Part shown: one piece after another, positions 50,739 to 59,517 of the stretch
Position numbering within the stretch: the stretch's first letter is position 1
How the letters are laid out: every line of letters starts with the position of its first letter
Assembly (NCBI GenBank): GCA_029202545.1
Contig: CP119311.1
Location: 4,154,001 to 4,218,000 of the forward strand
DNA length: 64,000 bases
Direction: 5' to 3'
DNA from: Candidatus Pseudobacter hemicellulosilyticus
Lineage (GTDB): Bacteria > Bacteroidota > Bacteroidia > Chitinophagales > Chitinophagaceae
Made by a program: the position numbers and the translations under genes
The notes under the pieces: generated by a model
The model's input: the letters and a program-made list of their open reading frames with translations, nothing else
The model's database searches: none
Told to the model about the DNA's origin: nothing

Positions 50739-52976
50739 TTAAGAGACTGCCGCTTTCTCGCTGCTCAGCATCTTATTGACCAGCTTATCGTCTCCCACTA
50801 CAAACACCACATCATCCACCCGGAAATCGAACCAGGATTCGGGATTCAGGATGCGCTGGCCGTTCCTTTCTACCCCTACTACTATTCCCTTGATCTTTTC
50901 CCGGATGCCGGAGCTGCGGATGGTCTTGTCCAGCAGGGGCGAGTTTTCCCCGATCACAAATTCGCGCAGCACCACTTCATTCACGGCAGGCTCCTGGTTC
51001 TCCACATGCCTTACGGGACGGATAATGGCCTGCAGGCGCTTGATCTGCGGATCGGTGCCCAGTACATACAGTTCATCGCCGGGATAGATCCGCTCGTAGC
51101 GACTGGGTGCGGGAATATTGTTGTCACCCCGGCGGATCAGCACCACATTGATGCCCAGCTGCTCGCGCCAGTGCAGCTCGGCCAGGGTCTTGCCCAGTAC
51201 GGGTGAGTCATGGGTTACTTCCAGCTCCACAATATGCGCATCCCAGGGGGCCAGTTCGGAGCGACTTTTAGCCGCCGCCGCAATTTCCCGCTGGTTGAAA
51301 TTGGACATGAACCGGGACTCGATCCGGTCGTAGAAGGCCCGGATCCTTTTATGGAAGATGGCCACTACCACGGCAATCACCACTACTGATAACACGCCCG
51401 CTTCAAAGGAGAAGAAACGGTGCATCAGGAAACCGATAAAGCTGGAGGCCAGGAAAAGCCGCAGGAAATGCAGCAGGTAAAGCCTGGCGGTATAATTCTT
51501 TGATTCCATCACCCGGCTATAGGCCTCCGAGTGGGTGTTCTTGCCGGCCAGTGCCCAGAGGAAGGGCAGCATCAGCAGCAGGGTGAAAAAGGCGGTGGCC
51601 CATTTTACCCAGGGCGCTTCACTGAAATGCTGGATAATATAGGGCAATGCATACTGCGAGGCGGCCACCACTACACAGACCAGCAGGGTGGACAGCAGCA
51701 GGATATTCAGGATATTGGACTGGAGGACCAGCTTCCAGTCGGTCAGTGTATGTGAATTCCTTGTCCTGGCATTGTTCAGGGAAGCCGATACTTTGGCGGG
51801 CAGCACTCTTTCCACCCATTTGTAAAAAGGTTTGGAGCCCCTGATCAGGTAGGGGGTGGTCAGGGTGGTCACGGCGGATACGGCCACGGCGATGGGGTAG
51901 AGGAAGTCGCTGGTGACCTTAAGGGTAAGGCCCAGGGTGGCGATGATAAAGGAGAATTCCCCGATCTGCGCCAGGCTGAGACCGGCCTGTACGGAGGTCT
52001 GCAGCGGCTGTCCCGCCAGCAGGGAGCCGAAGCTGGTGCTGAGGATCTTGCCCACAATGGTGATAGCGCAGATCAGTGCAATAGGACCGGCATAATCCAC
52101 CAGGGTGTCCGGGTTGATCATCATGCCCACCGATACAAAGAAGATAGCGCCAAACAGGTCCTTGACCGGTTTCACGAGGTGTTCAATTTTTTCAGCCTGG
52201 GTGGTCTCCGCCAGGATGGAGCCCATGATAAAGGCGCCAAGGGCAGGCGAGAAGCCTACTTTATCGGCAAACCAGACCATGAGCAGGCAGAGCGCCAGGG
52301 AAACCACCAGCAGGGTCTCCTCGTTCATCAGTTTTTTGGCTTTCTTGAGGAAGCTGGGCAGCAGGAAGATCCCGGATACAAACCAGATCACCAGGAAGAA
52401 GAGCAGCTTGCCTACGGAGAGCAGCATTTCCTGGCCGGCAAACTCCTGGCTGAGGGAGAGGGTAGACAGCAATACCAGCAATACGATGGCCACCAGGTCT
52501 TCTACAATCAGCACGCCGAATACCAGGTGGGCAAAACGCTGGGTTTTGACATTCAGCTCCTCAAAGGCGCGGAGGATAATGGTGGTGGAAGAGATGGACA
52601 GGATCCCCCCCAGGAAGAGGCTGTCCATATTGGACCAGCCCAGTAATTTACCGGTACCATATCCCACAGCCACCATGGAGATGACCTCAAAGACGGCGGT
52701 GATACTGGCCGGAGGCCCTACCTTGATCAGTTTCTTAAAGCTGAATTCCAGGCCGAGGCTGAACAGGAGGAAGATCACACCGATCTCAGCCCAGATCTGG
52801 ATATTGGACTGCTCAGTCACGCTGGGCAGCCAGTTGAAATAAGGGCCTACAAAGAAGCCGGCAATGATATAGCCCAGCACCACCGGCTGTTTCAGTTTTT
52901 TAAATAACAGGGTAACGATCGCCGCGGCGCCCAGGATCAGGGCCAGATCACTGATAAGTACTGGCAAATGACTCAT
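50739..52976 (-). CDS. Monovalent cation:proton antiporter, CPA2 family
   Basis: 745 residues from MSHLPVLISDLALILGAAAI. About 12 membrane helices in residues 1-400 form the Na/H exchanger domain, with LGYIIAGFFVGPYFNWLP near 32-49, FLLFSLGLEFSFKKL near 70-84, the LIVEDLVAIVLLVLLS segment and GFSPALGAFIMGSILAET. The C-terminal part has two TrkA-C-like domains (SPVLGKTLAELHWREQLG and SPLLDKTIRSSGIREKI) that probably sense a ligand. It resembles KefB/YbaL-type proteins without a full TrkA-N domain. The start is set at the Met before the first helix; an earlier in-frame Met at 53045 is less likely. Confidence 0.9.
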   Translation of the reverse strand: MSHLPVLISDLALILGAAAIVTLLFKKLKQPVVLGYIIAGFFVGPYFNWLPSVTEQSNIQIWAEIGVIFLLFSLGLEFSFKKLIKVGPPASITAVFEVISMVAVGYGTGKLLGWSNMDSLFLGGILSISSTTIILRAFEELNVKTQRFAHLVFGVLIVEDLVAIVLLVLLSTLSLSQEFAGQEMLLSVGKLLFFLVIWFVSGIFLLPSFLKKAKKLMNEETLLVVSLALCLLMVWFADKVGFSPALGAFIMGSILAETTQAEKIEHLVKPVKDLFGAIFFVSVGMMINPDTLVDYAGPIALICAITIVGKILSTSFGSLLAGQPLQTSVQAGLSLAQIGEFSFIIATLGLTLKVTSDFLYPIAVAVSAVTTLTTPYLIRGSKPFYKWVERVLPAKVSASLNNARTRNSHTLTDWKLVLQSNILNILLLSTLLVCVVVAASQYALPYIIQHFSEAPWVKWATAFFTLLLMLPFLWALAGKNTHSEAYSRVMESKNYTARLYLLHFLRLFLASSFIGFLMHRFFSFEAGVLSVVVIAVVVAIFHKRIRAFYDRIESRFMSNFNQREIAAAAKSRSELAPWDAHIVELEVTHDSPVLGKTLAELHWREQLGINVVLIRRGDNNIPAPSRYERIYPGDELYVLGTDPQIKRLQAIIRPVRHVENQEPAVNEVVLREFVIGENSPLLDKTIRSSGIREKIKGIVVGVERNGQRILNPESWFDFRVDDVVFVVGDDKLVNKMLSSEKAAVS

Positions 52977-53066
52977 GCAAGAAAGATTGATCTGTTGTGA
53001 TTCAAATTTTCGATTCGTAAAGCTGGCCCTCAGGCCCCACTGCACAGGTATATGTTATGGGCGAAC

Positions 53067-53411
53067 CTACCAGAAATAGTGGTTGGGAAAAAGCAGCAAC
53101 CGGCTGAGCGAAGGGGTACGGGATGTCAGGTAAAGGACCAGGTAGGGATGTACCGCTTTGTTGGCCATGATCGGGATAACGACCTGCTGATCCAGGATAT
53201 GGTCATTGGCCTGCTGGTGACACTGGCTGGCAGGACAGCTGACGCCGGGCAGGCGCACTGTTTCAGCATCCCGGTCTACCGGCACGGATCGTATACCCAC
53301 ACGAATGACAGTCTGCGTCTGCCGTTGAAATTGAAGCCGGGCTTCTTTCTTGGCAGCAACAGATACCAGTGATGAAAGGAGGGTGATACATACAATTAAT
53401 AATACTTTCAC
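53067..53411 (-). CDS. Small exported protein with GTG start, leaderless
   Basis: 114 residues. The GTG at 53409-53411 opens KVLLIVCITLLSSLVSVAA, a fitting signal peptide. The mature part is beta-prone and basic (KKEARLQFQRQTQTVIRVGI) with two cysteines (VSCPASQCHQQAND) that may form a disulfide, and ends LFPNHYFW. A TACCTTTG box lies at 53423-53416 (minus), only 5 nt before the GTG, so the message would have no leader. I do not recognise the family. It ends 21-90 nt before the antiporter and could be cotranscribed. Confidence 0.55.
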   Translation of the reverse strand: MKVLLIVCITLLSSLVSVAAKKEARLQFQRQTQTVIRVGIRSVPVDRDAETVRLPGVSCPASQCHQQANDHILDQQVVIPIMANKAVHPYLVLYLTSRTPSLSRLLLFPNHYFW

Positions 53412-53415
53412 GGCG

Positions 53416-53423
53416 CAAAGGTA
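53416..53423 (-). promoter_or_regulatory. -7 box (TACCTTTG) of the small exported protein
   Basis: TACCTTTG followed by GCGCC on the minus strand, the same sequence context as the purM and ABC-F boxes; it directly abuts the GTG start region. Confidence 0.5.
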
Positions 53424-53496
53424 CAAAAAATTAAGCGGCCGGACAACCACCCCTTCCAGGCCCATGCCTTGTGAAGTTTTACAATATGTTCAGGAA

Positions 53497-53513
53497 CATC
53501 ACTATCAGTGATG
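53497..53513. promoter_or_regulatory. Palindrome upstream of the glp operon (possible operator)
   Basis: CATCACTATCAGTGATG has perfect 7-bp arms around ATC. It lies 117 nt before the glpD ATG in the divergent gap. A regulator-binding site for the glycerol operon is a reasonable guess; no regulator gene is present here. Confidence 0.35.
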
Positions 53514-53629
53514 AACTGAGTCACATCCCCGGACCGGCCGATAATAATTTCTTTTATTGTCAATTTATTCAATTATTTGCTTTCAGTTTCTTTTGGAACA
53601 GATTATCTTTTTTGTCAAGTTTACCCATC

Positions 53630-55219
53630 ATGGAAACAATACCGGTTTACAGGGAAATGCAGCTGCAGCAGCTGTCGTCAACGCCTTTATGGGACCTGAT
53701 AGTGATCGGCGGCGGCGCCTCCGGCCTGGGCATTGCGCTGGAAGCGCAGACCCGCGGTTACCGCACCCTGGTGCTGGAGCAGCATGATTTTGCCAAAGGG
53801 ACTTCCAGCAGAAGCACCAAGCTGGTGCATGGCGGGGTCCGCTACCTGGCCCAGGGCAATATAGGCCTGGTGCGCGAGGCCAGCATTGAAAGAGGCCTGC
53901 TGGTCCGCAACGCCCCGCACCTGGTGAAGGACCAGCGCTTCCTGATCCCGCTGTACAGCGTCTGGGACAGGGTAAAGTATATGATTGGGCTGAAGCTGTA
54001 CGACTGGATAGCCGGTGGCCTCAGCCTGGGGCCCTCCGTATTTATATCCCGGAACGAAACCCTGGGCTGGCTGCCCACTATCAAACCCCAGGGACTGATC
54101 GGCGGGGTGCAGTACCACGACGGGCAGTTTGATGACGCCCGGCTGGCCCTTAACCTGGCGCAGACCATCATTGATAAGGGCGGACAGGCCCTCAATTATA
54201 TGACCGTGACAGGCCTGGAGAAAGACCGGCAGCAGCAGGTATGCGGGGTGATGGCCGAGGATGCCGAGACCGGCAGGCGGTATGCACTCCGGGCAAAAGT
54301 CGTGGTCAATGCCACCGGCGTTTTTGTAGACAGCATCCTCCGGATGGACCAGCCCGCTGCGGCCCGCAGTATCCGCGTAAGCCAGGGCGTTCACCTGGTG
54401 CTGGACCGGAAATTCCACCCGGGTAACCATGCGCTGATGATCCCGAAGACCAGTGATGGCCGGGTACTCTTTGCCGTACCCTGGCAGGATAAACTGGTAG
54501 TGGGCACCACCGATACACCCGTGGGATCCGCCTGCCTGGAACCCGTAGCACTGGAAAAAGAGATCCGTTTTATATTGGATACGGCCGCGCTGTACCTGAC
54601 GCAGCCGCCAACCCGGGCAGATGTGCTGAGTGTATTTGCCGGCCTGCGTCCGCTGGCGGCCCCGCAGGGAGAAAGCCGGCAGACCAGGGAGATCTCGCGC
54701 AGCCATAAGATCAACGTGTCGGCCAGCAGGCTGTTCACCATCCTGGGCGGTAAATGGACCACCTACCGCAGGATGGGCGAGGATATGATCAACCGGATAG
54801 AGCAGGAGCTTGGCTGGCCGGTCACCCGGTCTGTCACCCGCCAGCTGCCGGTACACGGCGCCGGAATACAGTGGCAGGGCGCTGTTCCTGAATCACAGGA
54901 ACCTTTCGCTTTTTATGGGACGGATGCGGCAGCTGTCAGGCAACTGCAGGAAACAGCCGGCGGGGAATGGCTCAGTGAGAAGTTAGCGATCCATACCGCC
55001 CAGGTGATCTGGGCCGTGCAGCGTGAAATGGCCAGGACGGTGGAAGATGTGCTGGCGCGAAGGACCCGCGCCCTGCTGCTGGATGCGGCCGAAAGTATCC
55101 GCCTGGCGCCACTGGTGGCGGCTATCATGGCGCCGCTGCTGGAGAAGGACGAAGCCTGGCAGGCCGCACAGGTAGCGGCCTATAATAGTATTGCCGAAAA
55201 ATACTTGTTGAGCAACTGA
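53630..55219 (+). CDS. glpD: Glycerol-3-phosphate dehydrogenase, FAD-dependent
   Basis: 529 residues from METIPVYREMQLQQLSSTPL. It oxidises glycerol-3-phosphate to dihydroxyacetone phosphate and feeds quinone. FAD fold LIVIGGGASGLGIALEAQTRGYRTLVLEQ near residues 23-51, KGTSSRSTKLVHGGVRYLAQG near 56-76 and FAGLRPLAAPQ near 340 are the family signatures, and LGGKWTTYRRMGEDM follows. An earlier ATG at 53471 adds 53 residues without conservation. First gene of glpDKFQ. Confidence 0.95.
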   Translation: METIPVYREMQLQQLSSTPLWDLIVIGGGASGLGIALEAQTRGYRTLVLEQHDFAKGTSSRSTKLVHGGVRYLAQGNIGLVREASIERGLLVRNAPHLVKDQRFLIPLYSVWDRVKYMIGLKLYDWIAGGLSLGPSVFISRNETLGWLPTIKPQGLIGGVQYHDGQFDDARLALNLAQTIIDKGGQALNYMTVTGLEKDRQQQVCGVMAEDAETGRRYALRAKVVVNATGVFVDSILRMDQPAAARSIRVSQGVHLVLDRKFHPGNHALMIPKTSDGRVLFAVPWQDKLVVGTTDTPVGSACLEPVALEKEIRFILDTAALYLTQPPTRADVLSVFAGLRPLAAPQGESRQTREISRSHKINVSASRLFTILGGKWTTYRRMGEDMINRIEQELGWPVTRSVTRQLPVHGAGIQWQGAVPESQEPFAFYGTDAAAVRQLQETAGGEWLSEKLAIHTAQVIWAVQREMARTVEDVLARRTRALLLDAAESIRLAPLVAAIMAPLLEKDEAWQAAQVAAYNSIAEKYLLSN

Positions 55220-55247
55220 TCATTTCCGTTATACTAAATACTACGAT

Positions 55248-56741
55248 ATGCAGCCATTCATTCTCTCCCTGGACCAGGGCACTACCAGCTCAAGGGCTAT
55301 CCTGTTCAACCAGGAGGGCGCCATTGTATCCCTGGCCCAGAAAGAGTTCCCGCAACATTATCCCCGGCCCGGCTGGGTGGAGCATGATCCCCGCGATATC
55401 TGGAGCACCCAGCTGGCCGTAGCCGCTGAAGCTGTGGCCAAGGCTGGCATTCAGCCTGCCGCCATCAAAGCCATCGGCATCACCAACCAGCGGGAAACCA
55501 CCCTGGTCTGGGACCGCCGCACAGGTGAACCGGTGTACAATGCCATTGTCTGGCAGGACCGCCGCACAGCTGCTGATTGTGACGCCATCCGCAGCAAAGG
55601 GTGGGGGCCGCTGATCCAGGAGAAAACCGGCCTGATAGTAGACGCCTATTTCTCTGCCACCAAAATAAGATGGCTACTGGACAATGTTACCGGCGCCCGC
55701 AAAAAAGCGGAAGCCGGGCAGCTGGCCTTCGGTACGGTGGACAGCTGGCTGATCTGGAACCTCACCGGCGGTAAAGTACATGTTACTGATGTCAGCAATG
55801 CTTCCCGCACCATGCTGTATAATATCCATACGCTCAGCTGGGATGAAGAACTGCTTAAACTGCTGGACATACCAGCCTCCCTGCTGCCTGAAGTGTGCAG
55901 CTCCAGTGAAGTGGTGGGGCATACGGCCGGTCATATTTTTGCGGTCAGTATCCCTATTGCCGGCATTGCGGGCGATCAGCAGGCCGCCCTCTTCGGGCAG
56001 CTCTGTACGGAGAAAGGGATGGTAAAAAACACCTATGGCACGGGCTGTTTCATGCTCATGAATATCGGTCGGCAGCCCATCGTTTCAAAACATAACCTGG
56101 TCACCACTGTAGCCTGGAAGATAGGAACAGAAGTGCAGTATGCACTGGAAGGCAGCATCTTCATTGGCGGGGCTGTAGTACAATGGCTGCGGGACGGGCT
56201 GGGCATTATCAATGCTTCAGCTGATATAGAGTCCCTGGCCGCTACTGTTGCCGATACGGGTGGGGTATACCTGGTGCCTGCTTTTGCCGGTCTGGGAGCG
56301 CCTCACTGGAACCAATATGCGCGGGGTACCATGGTAGGCATCACCAGGGGGACCACGGCAGCGCATGTGGCCCGGGCGGCGCTGGACAGCATTGCCTACC
56401 AGACCATGGAAGTACTGCAGGCCATGGAAGCCGATTCAGGCATCGCCATCAAAGAATTAAGGGTAGATGGCGGCGCTACCGCCAATAACCTGCTGATGCA
56501 GTTCCAGGCCGATGTGCTGAAAACAGCCGTGGTCAGGCCCGAGATCACCGAAGTAACAGCCATCGGGGCCGCTTACCTGGCAGGACTGGCCACCGGCTTC
56601 TGGAGCAGTGCTGACGATATCCGGCAGCAATGGAAGGTGAACCGCCGCTTTGAAGCCGCTGGCGGACCTGGGATTGATACCGGTATCAAAGGCTGGCGCC
56701 GTGCCGTTCGTGCGGCCAAAGTATGGGCGGAAGAAGAATAG
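55248..56741 (+). CDS. glpK: Glycerol kinase
   Basis: 497 residues, normal length. It phosphorylates glycerol with ATP. LSLDQGTTSSRAILFNQEG near residue 5, GWVEHDPRDIW near 41, ITNQRETTLVWDRRTGEPVYNAIVWQDRRT near 77-106 and KNTYGTGCFMLMNIG near 259 are all present, as is ELRVDGGATANNLLMQFQAD near 403. Second gene of the operon, 28 nt after glpD. Confidence 0.97.
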   Translation: MQPFILSLDQGTTSSRAILFNQEGAIVSLAQKEFPQHYPRPGWVEHDPRDIWSTQLAVAAEAVAKAGIQPAAIKAIGITNQRETTLVWDRRTGEPVYNAIVWQDRRTAADCDAIRSKGWGPLIQEKTGLIVDAYFSATKIRWLLDNVTGARKKAEAGQLAFGTVDSWLIWNLTGGKVHVTDVSNASRTMLYNIHTLSWDEELLKLLDIPASLLPEVCSSSEVVGHTAGHIFAVSIPIAGIAGDQQAALFGQLCTEKGMVKNTYGTGCFMLMNIGRQPIVSKHNLVTTVAWKIGTEVQYALEGSIFIGGAVVQWLRDGLGIINASADIESLAATVADTGGVYLVPAFAGLGAPHWNQYARGTMVGITRGTTAAHVARAALDSIAYQTMEVLQAMEADSGIAIKELRVDGGATANNLLMQFQADVLKTAVVRPEITEVTAIGAAYLAGLATGFWSSADDIRQQWKVNRRFEAAGGPGIDTGIKGWRRAVRAAKVWAEEE

Positions 56742-56800
56742 TGACGCAAAGGATAAAGAATACACAACATACACGATTGCTCACCTTAACGCATTAACAC

Positions 56801-57568
56801 ATGACAGCATTCATGGCAGAAATAATAGGTACCGGTTTTATGATCCTGTTGGGGAACGGGGTAGTGGCCAATGTGGTCCTGAAACAGACCAGGGGCAATG
56901 GCGGCGGCTGGATGGTGATCACCACCGGCTGGGCCCTGGCGGTTTTTGTAGGTGTCATTATTGCCACTCCCTACAGCAGCGCTCACCTCAACCCGGCCGT
57001 TACAGTGGCTATGGCTGTGGCCGGTAATTTCCCCTGGGCGGATGTGCCCCTTTATATCCTGGCCCAGTTCATTGGGGCCATGCTGGGCGCTTTTGGGGTA
57101 TGGGCCCTGTACCGCGATCATTATACCGAAACCGCTGATGCGGGCCTGAAGCAGGCCACTTTCTGTACATCGCCGGCTATACGGAACAAATGGTCCAATC
57201 TCCGGAGTGAGATCATCGGTACCTTTGTGCTGCTGTTCGCGATCTTTCATTTTTCCGGCGCTGTGCTTGATCCCACTGCGGATTATGCCACGCCTATCGG
57301 GATGGGCTCCCTGGGAGCCCTGCCGGTCGCCTTCCTGGTATGGGCCATCGGCCTTTCGCTGGGCGGCACCACAGGATATGCCATCAACCCGGCCCGCGAC
57401 CTGGGACCAAGGCTGGTACATGCCTGGCTGCCGATCCCGGGTAAGGCAGGGCCCGACTGGAACTATGCCTGGATCCCGGTAGCGGGACCCATCATTGGCG
57501 CCGTGCTGGCTGCCCTGCTGGACATGTTGCTGCACCGGCTGTTCCTGGAACACCTGGGATTGGCGTAA
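56801..57568 (+). CDS. glpF: Glycerol uptake facilitator (MIP family)
   Basis: 255 residues, six membrane helices and two half-helices. The first NPA loop is SSAHLNPAVTVAMA near residues 61-74, the second is GYAINPARDLGPRLVHAWLP near 191-210. The aspartate after the second NPA (NPARD) marks the glycerol-conducting branch rather than pure water channels. 59 nt after glpK. Confidence 0.94.
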   Translation: MTAFMAEIIGTGFMILLGNGVVANVVLKQTRGNGGGWMVITTGWALAVFVGVIIATPYSSAHLNPAVTVAMAVAGNFPWADVPLYILAQFIGAMLGAFGVWALYRDHYTETADAGLKQATFCTSPAIRNKWSNLRSEIIGTFVLLFAIFHFSGAVLDPTADYATPIGMGSLGALPVAFLVWAIGLSLGGTTGYAINPARDLGPRLVHAWLPIPGKAGPDWNYAWIPVAGPIIGAVLAALLDMLLHRLFLEHLGLA

Positions 57569-57598
57569 CTGATAAAAATTCGTATAAATAATACCGTT

Positions 57599-58504
57599 AT
57601 GAAAATTGTTCTCGCGTTCTGTTCAGTAGCCGTACTCACTGCCTGTTCCACCAGCAGGAACACGGCCCGTATCCCGAAATCATTTCCTGCCTTTTACAAA
57701 GAGGGCCATCGCGGCGCCCGCGGCCTGATGCCGGAGAATACCATTCCGGCAATGATCAAAGGCATTGCCACCGGCGCCAATGTCCTGGAAGTGGATGTCT
57801 ATATCACCCGGGATGGCCAGGTGCTGGTGGCGCATGATCCCTTTATCAATACGGGGCACTCCCTCATGCCCGGTGGCCGGGAACTGCCAAAGGACAGCGC
57901 GCAGTACTATGTATGGCACCAGATGGATTATGCCGATATCCGCAAAATTGATGTGGGCTCCAAATATTACCCGCTGTTCCCGCAGCAGGAAAAACGCAAC
58001 ACCTATATGCCGCTGCTGGGCGAGCTGATTGATTCCGTTGAAGCCTATACCCGCAGCCATCAGCTGCCATCTGCTATCTATAATATTGAGATCAAGGCCA
58101 ACCCCCAGAAAGAGGGGGTATACCAGCCGGTTCCGGCCGTGCTGGTGGGCAAGACCATGGACGTGGTGAGATCGAAGAAGATCGGTAACCGCTTTTATAT
58201 CCAGTCCTTCGATATCCGCCAGTTGCAGGAGACCCATGCAACATATCCCGGTGTGACCATCGGTTTCCTGACCGGCGATAAAAAGATAAGCCTGCAGGAA
58301 AACCTGGACAAGCTGGGCTTTGTGCCACAGATCTACAGTCCGCATTATGACCTGGTGACCCGTGAACTGGTGGACAGCTGTCATGCCCTGAACATGAAAC
58401 TGGTGCCCTGGACTGTCAATGAAGCCGCTGCTATCCGCCGGCTGGTAGACCTGAAAGTGGATGGGATCATTACAGATTATCCCAACCTGCTGGCAGAATA
58501 TTGA
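57599..58504 (+). CDS. glpQ: Glycerophosphodiester phosphodiesterase, lipoprotein
   Basis: 301 residues. Lipobox LTAC ending near Cys16 anchors it to a membrane. It frees glycerol-3-phosphate from phospholipid head-group diesters. Catalytic motif GHRGARGLMPENTIPAM near residues 37-53 supplies the HR...E residues; VLEVDVYITRDGQVLVAHDP near 62-81 supplies the metal ligands and second His. The end PWTVNEAAAIRRLVDLKVDGIITDYPNLL is typical. Last gene of glpDKFQ, which makes the operon able to use both free glycerol and glycerophosphodiesters. Confidence 0.95.
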   Translation: MKIVLAFCSVAVLTACSTSRNTARIPKSFPAFYKEGHRGARGLMPENTIPAMIKGIATGANVLEVDVYITRDGQVLVAHDPFINTGHSLMPGGRELPKDSAQYYVWHQMDYADIRKIDVGSKYYPLFPQQEKRNTYMPLLGELIDSVEAYTRSHQLPSAIYNIEIKANPQKEGVYQPVPAVLVGKTMDVVRSKKIGNRFYIQSFDIRQLQETHATYPGVTIGFLTGDKKISLQENLDKLGFVPQIYSPHYDLVTRELVDSCHALNMKLVPWTVNEAAAIRRLVDLKVDGIITDYPNLLAEY

Positions 58505-58540
58505 CTGGACTCATCAATTATCTGGGTATAATTATAGTAC

Positions 58541-58570
58541 ATGCAGCTCCACCACGAGCTGCATTTTTTA
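58541..58570 (+). terminator. Terminator of the glp operon
   Basis: ATGCAGCTC at 58541-58549 pairs with GAGCTGCAT at 58556-58564, followed by a T run. Confidence 0.85.
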
Positions 58571-58692
58571 TTGTCGGGGTATCTGCTGCATAACCTGAAA
58601 GCCTTATCCCTACTGCATTTCAGCATAGATGGTTAGTGTGTGGTCTGAAACGGGTATTGGTACTGCGGAAATCTTAAGTAATTATACGGCCG

Positions 58693-58720
58693 TTTGATAG
58701 TATTGTTTTTTATATATTTG
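58693..58720 (+). promoter_or_regulatory. Promoter of the surface-protein locus
   Basis: TTTG at 58693-58696 and TATATTTG at 58713-58720 are 16 nt apart, close to the known spacing for Bacteroidota promoters. Confidence 0.55.
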
Positions 58721-58886
58721 ACCCACAGAGATCGAATCAACCCATCGGTCTATTGATTATCCCCTATAACTTTCAAACCGGCCAAGTAGCTACGCGTATC
58801 AACACCAACAGGATCACATGAGAGTAACCGCTCTGGTTAGCAGCAATTGATAGCATTCATTTAACCTTTAAAACAACTTCCAGCTT

Positions 58887-59459
58887 ATGCAGCAAATCTA
58901 CAAGCCGGGGATTGCTTCTTTATTGGTTTTGCTTACCAAACTCTCTATGGCGCAAATGTCTGTTACGCCCTATGTATTCAATGCCAGTGGTGGCTCATAT
59001 GGGAATGTGAACGGCTATTTCCAGTTTGAGTGGAGTATTGGTGAGTTAACCATTGTAGATCCATTTGCGAATGCCGACAGTACACTAACGGTCATGAACG
59101 GGGTATTGCAGCCCTGTACGGACAAGCTCGGCAGAACACCGCAGATGCTGATCTTTTCTCCCATGGATTACAAGCTCTTCCCAAATCCTACCAAGGGAAG
59201 GTTTGAACTGGACTTCTTTGTCCGGGAAACGGGCCGCATGGAATTGCAGCTGACGGATCTCAGTGGCAAAGTGCTTGAAAAGCGCACCTATGAGTACAAA
59301 GGGTGCTGCCGTATAGAGCATTTTGATATCACTACGCATCCGGACGGCATGTATTTCGTGATAGCCACGCTGTACCCGGATGGCAAGCGTCCGGGCGACA
59401 ACCAACAGGTTGTCCGCCACAGCGGGTTCAAAGTGTTCAAGACCAGCGGTGGTCAGTGA
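58887..59459 (+). CDS. Small secreted protein with T9SS type A sorting domain
   Basis: 190 residues. Signal peptide at about 1-22 (IASLLVLLTKLSMAQ). Residues 23-90 form a short beta domain (VFNASGGSYGNVNGYFQFEWSIGE, then TLTVMNGVLQP) seen in many similar small proteins of Bacteroidota. From about 97 it has the type IX secretion tail: YKLFPNPTKGRFELDFFV, LQLTDLSGKVLEKRTY and FDITTHPDGMYFVIATL. The tail directs export across the outer membrane and surface attachment. It precedes the large repeat protein by 58 nt and is probably cotranscribed. Confidence 0.88.
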   Translation: MQQIYKPGIASLLVLLTKLSMAQMSVTPYVFNASGGSYGNVNGYFQFEWSIGELTIVDPFANADSTLTVMNGVLQPCTDKLGRTPQMLIFSPMDYKLFPNPTKGRFELDFFVRETGRMELQLTDLSGKVLEKRTYEYKGCCRIEHFDITTHPDGMYFVIATLYPDGKRPGDNQQVVRHSGFKVFKTSGGQ

Positions 59460-59517
59460 TAACCGCCCACTTATCTCTCCTTACCATTTTCAAACTTTAA
59501 CTGTTTAATCAGCAACC

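Larger units (their letters stand above)
58505..58886. other. Gap between the glp operon and the surface-protein locus
   Basis: 382 bases. It holds the glp terminator (58541-58570), a promoter box at 58713-58720 and a leader of about 160 nt. Nothing else recognised. Confidence 0.6.
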
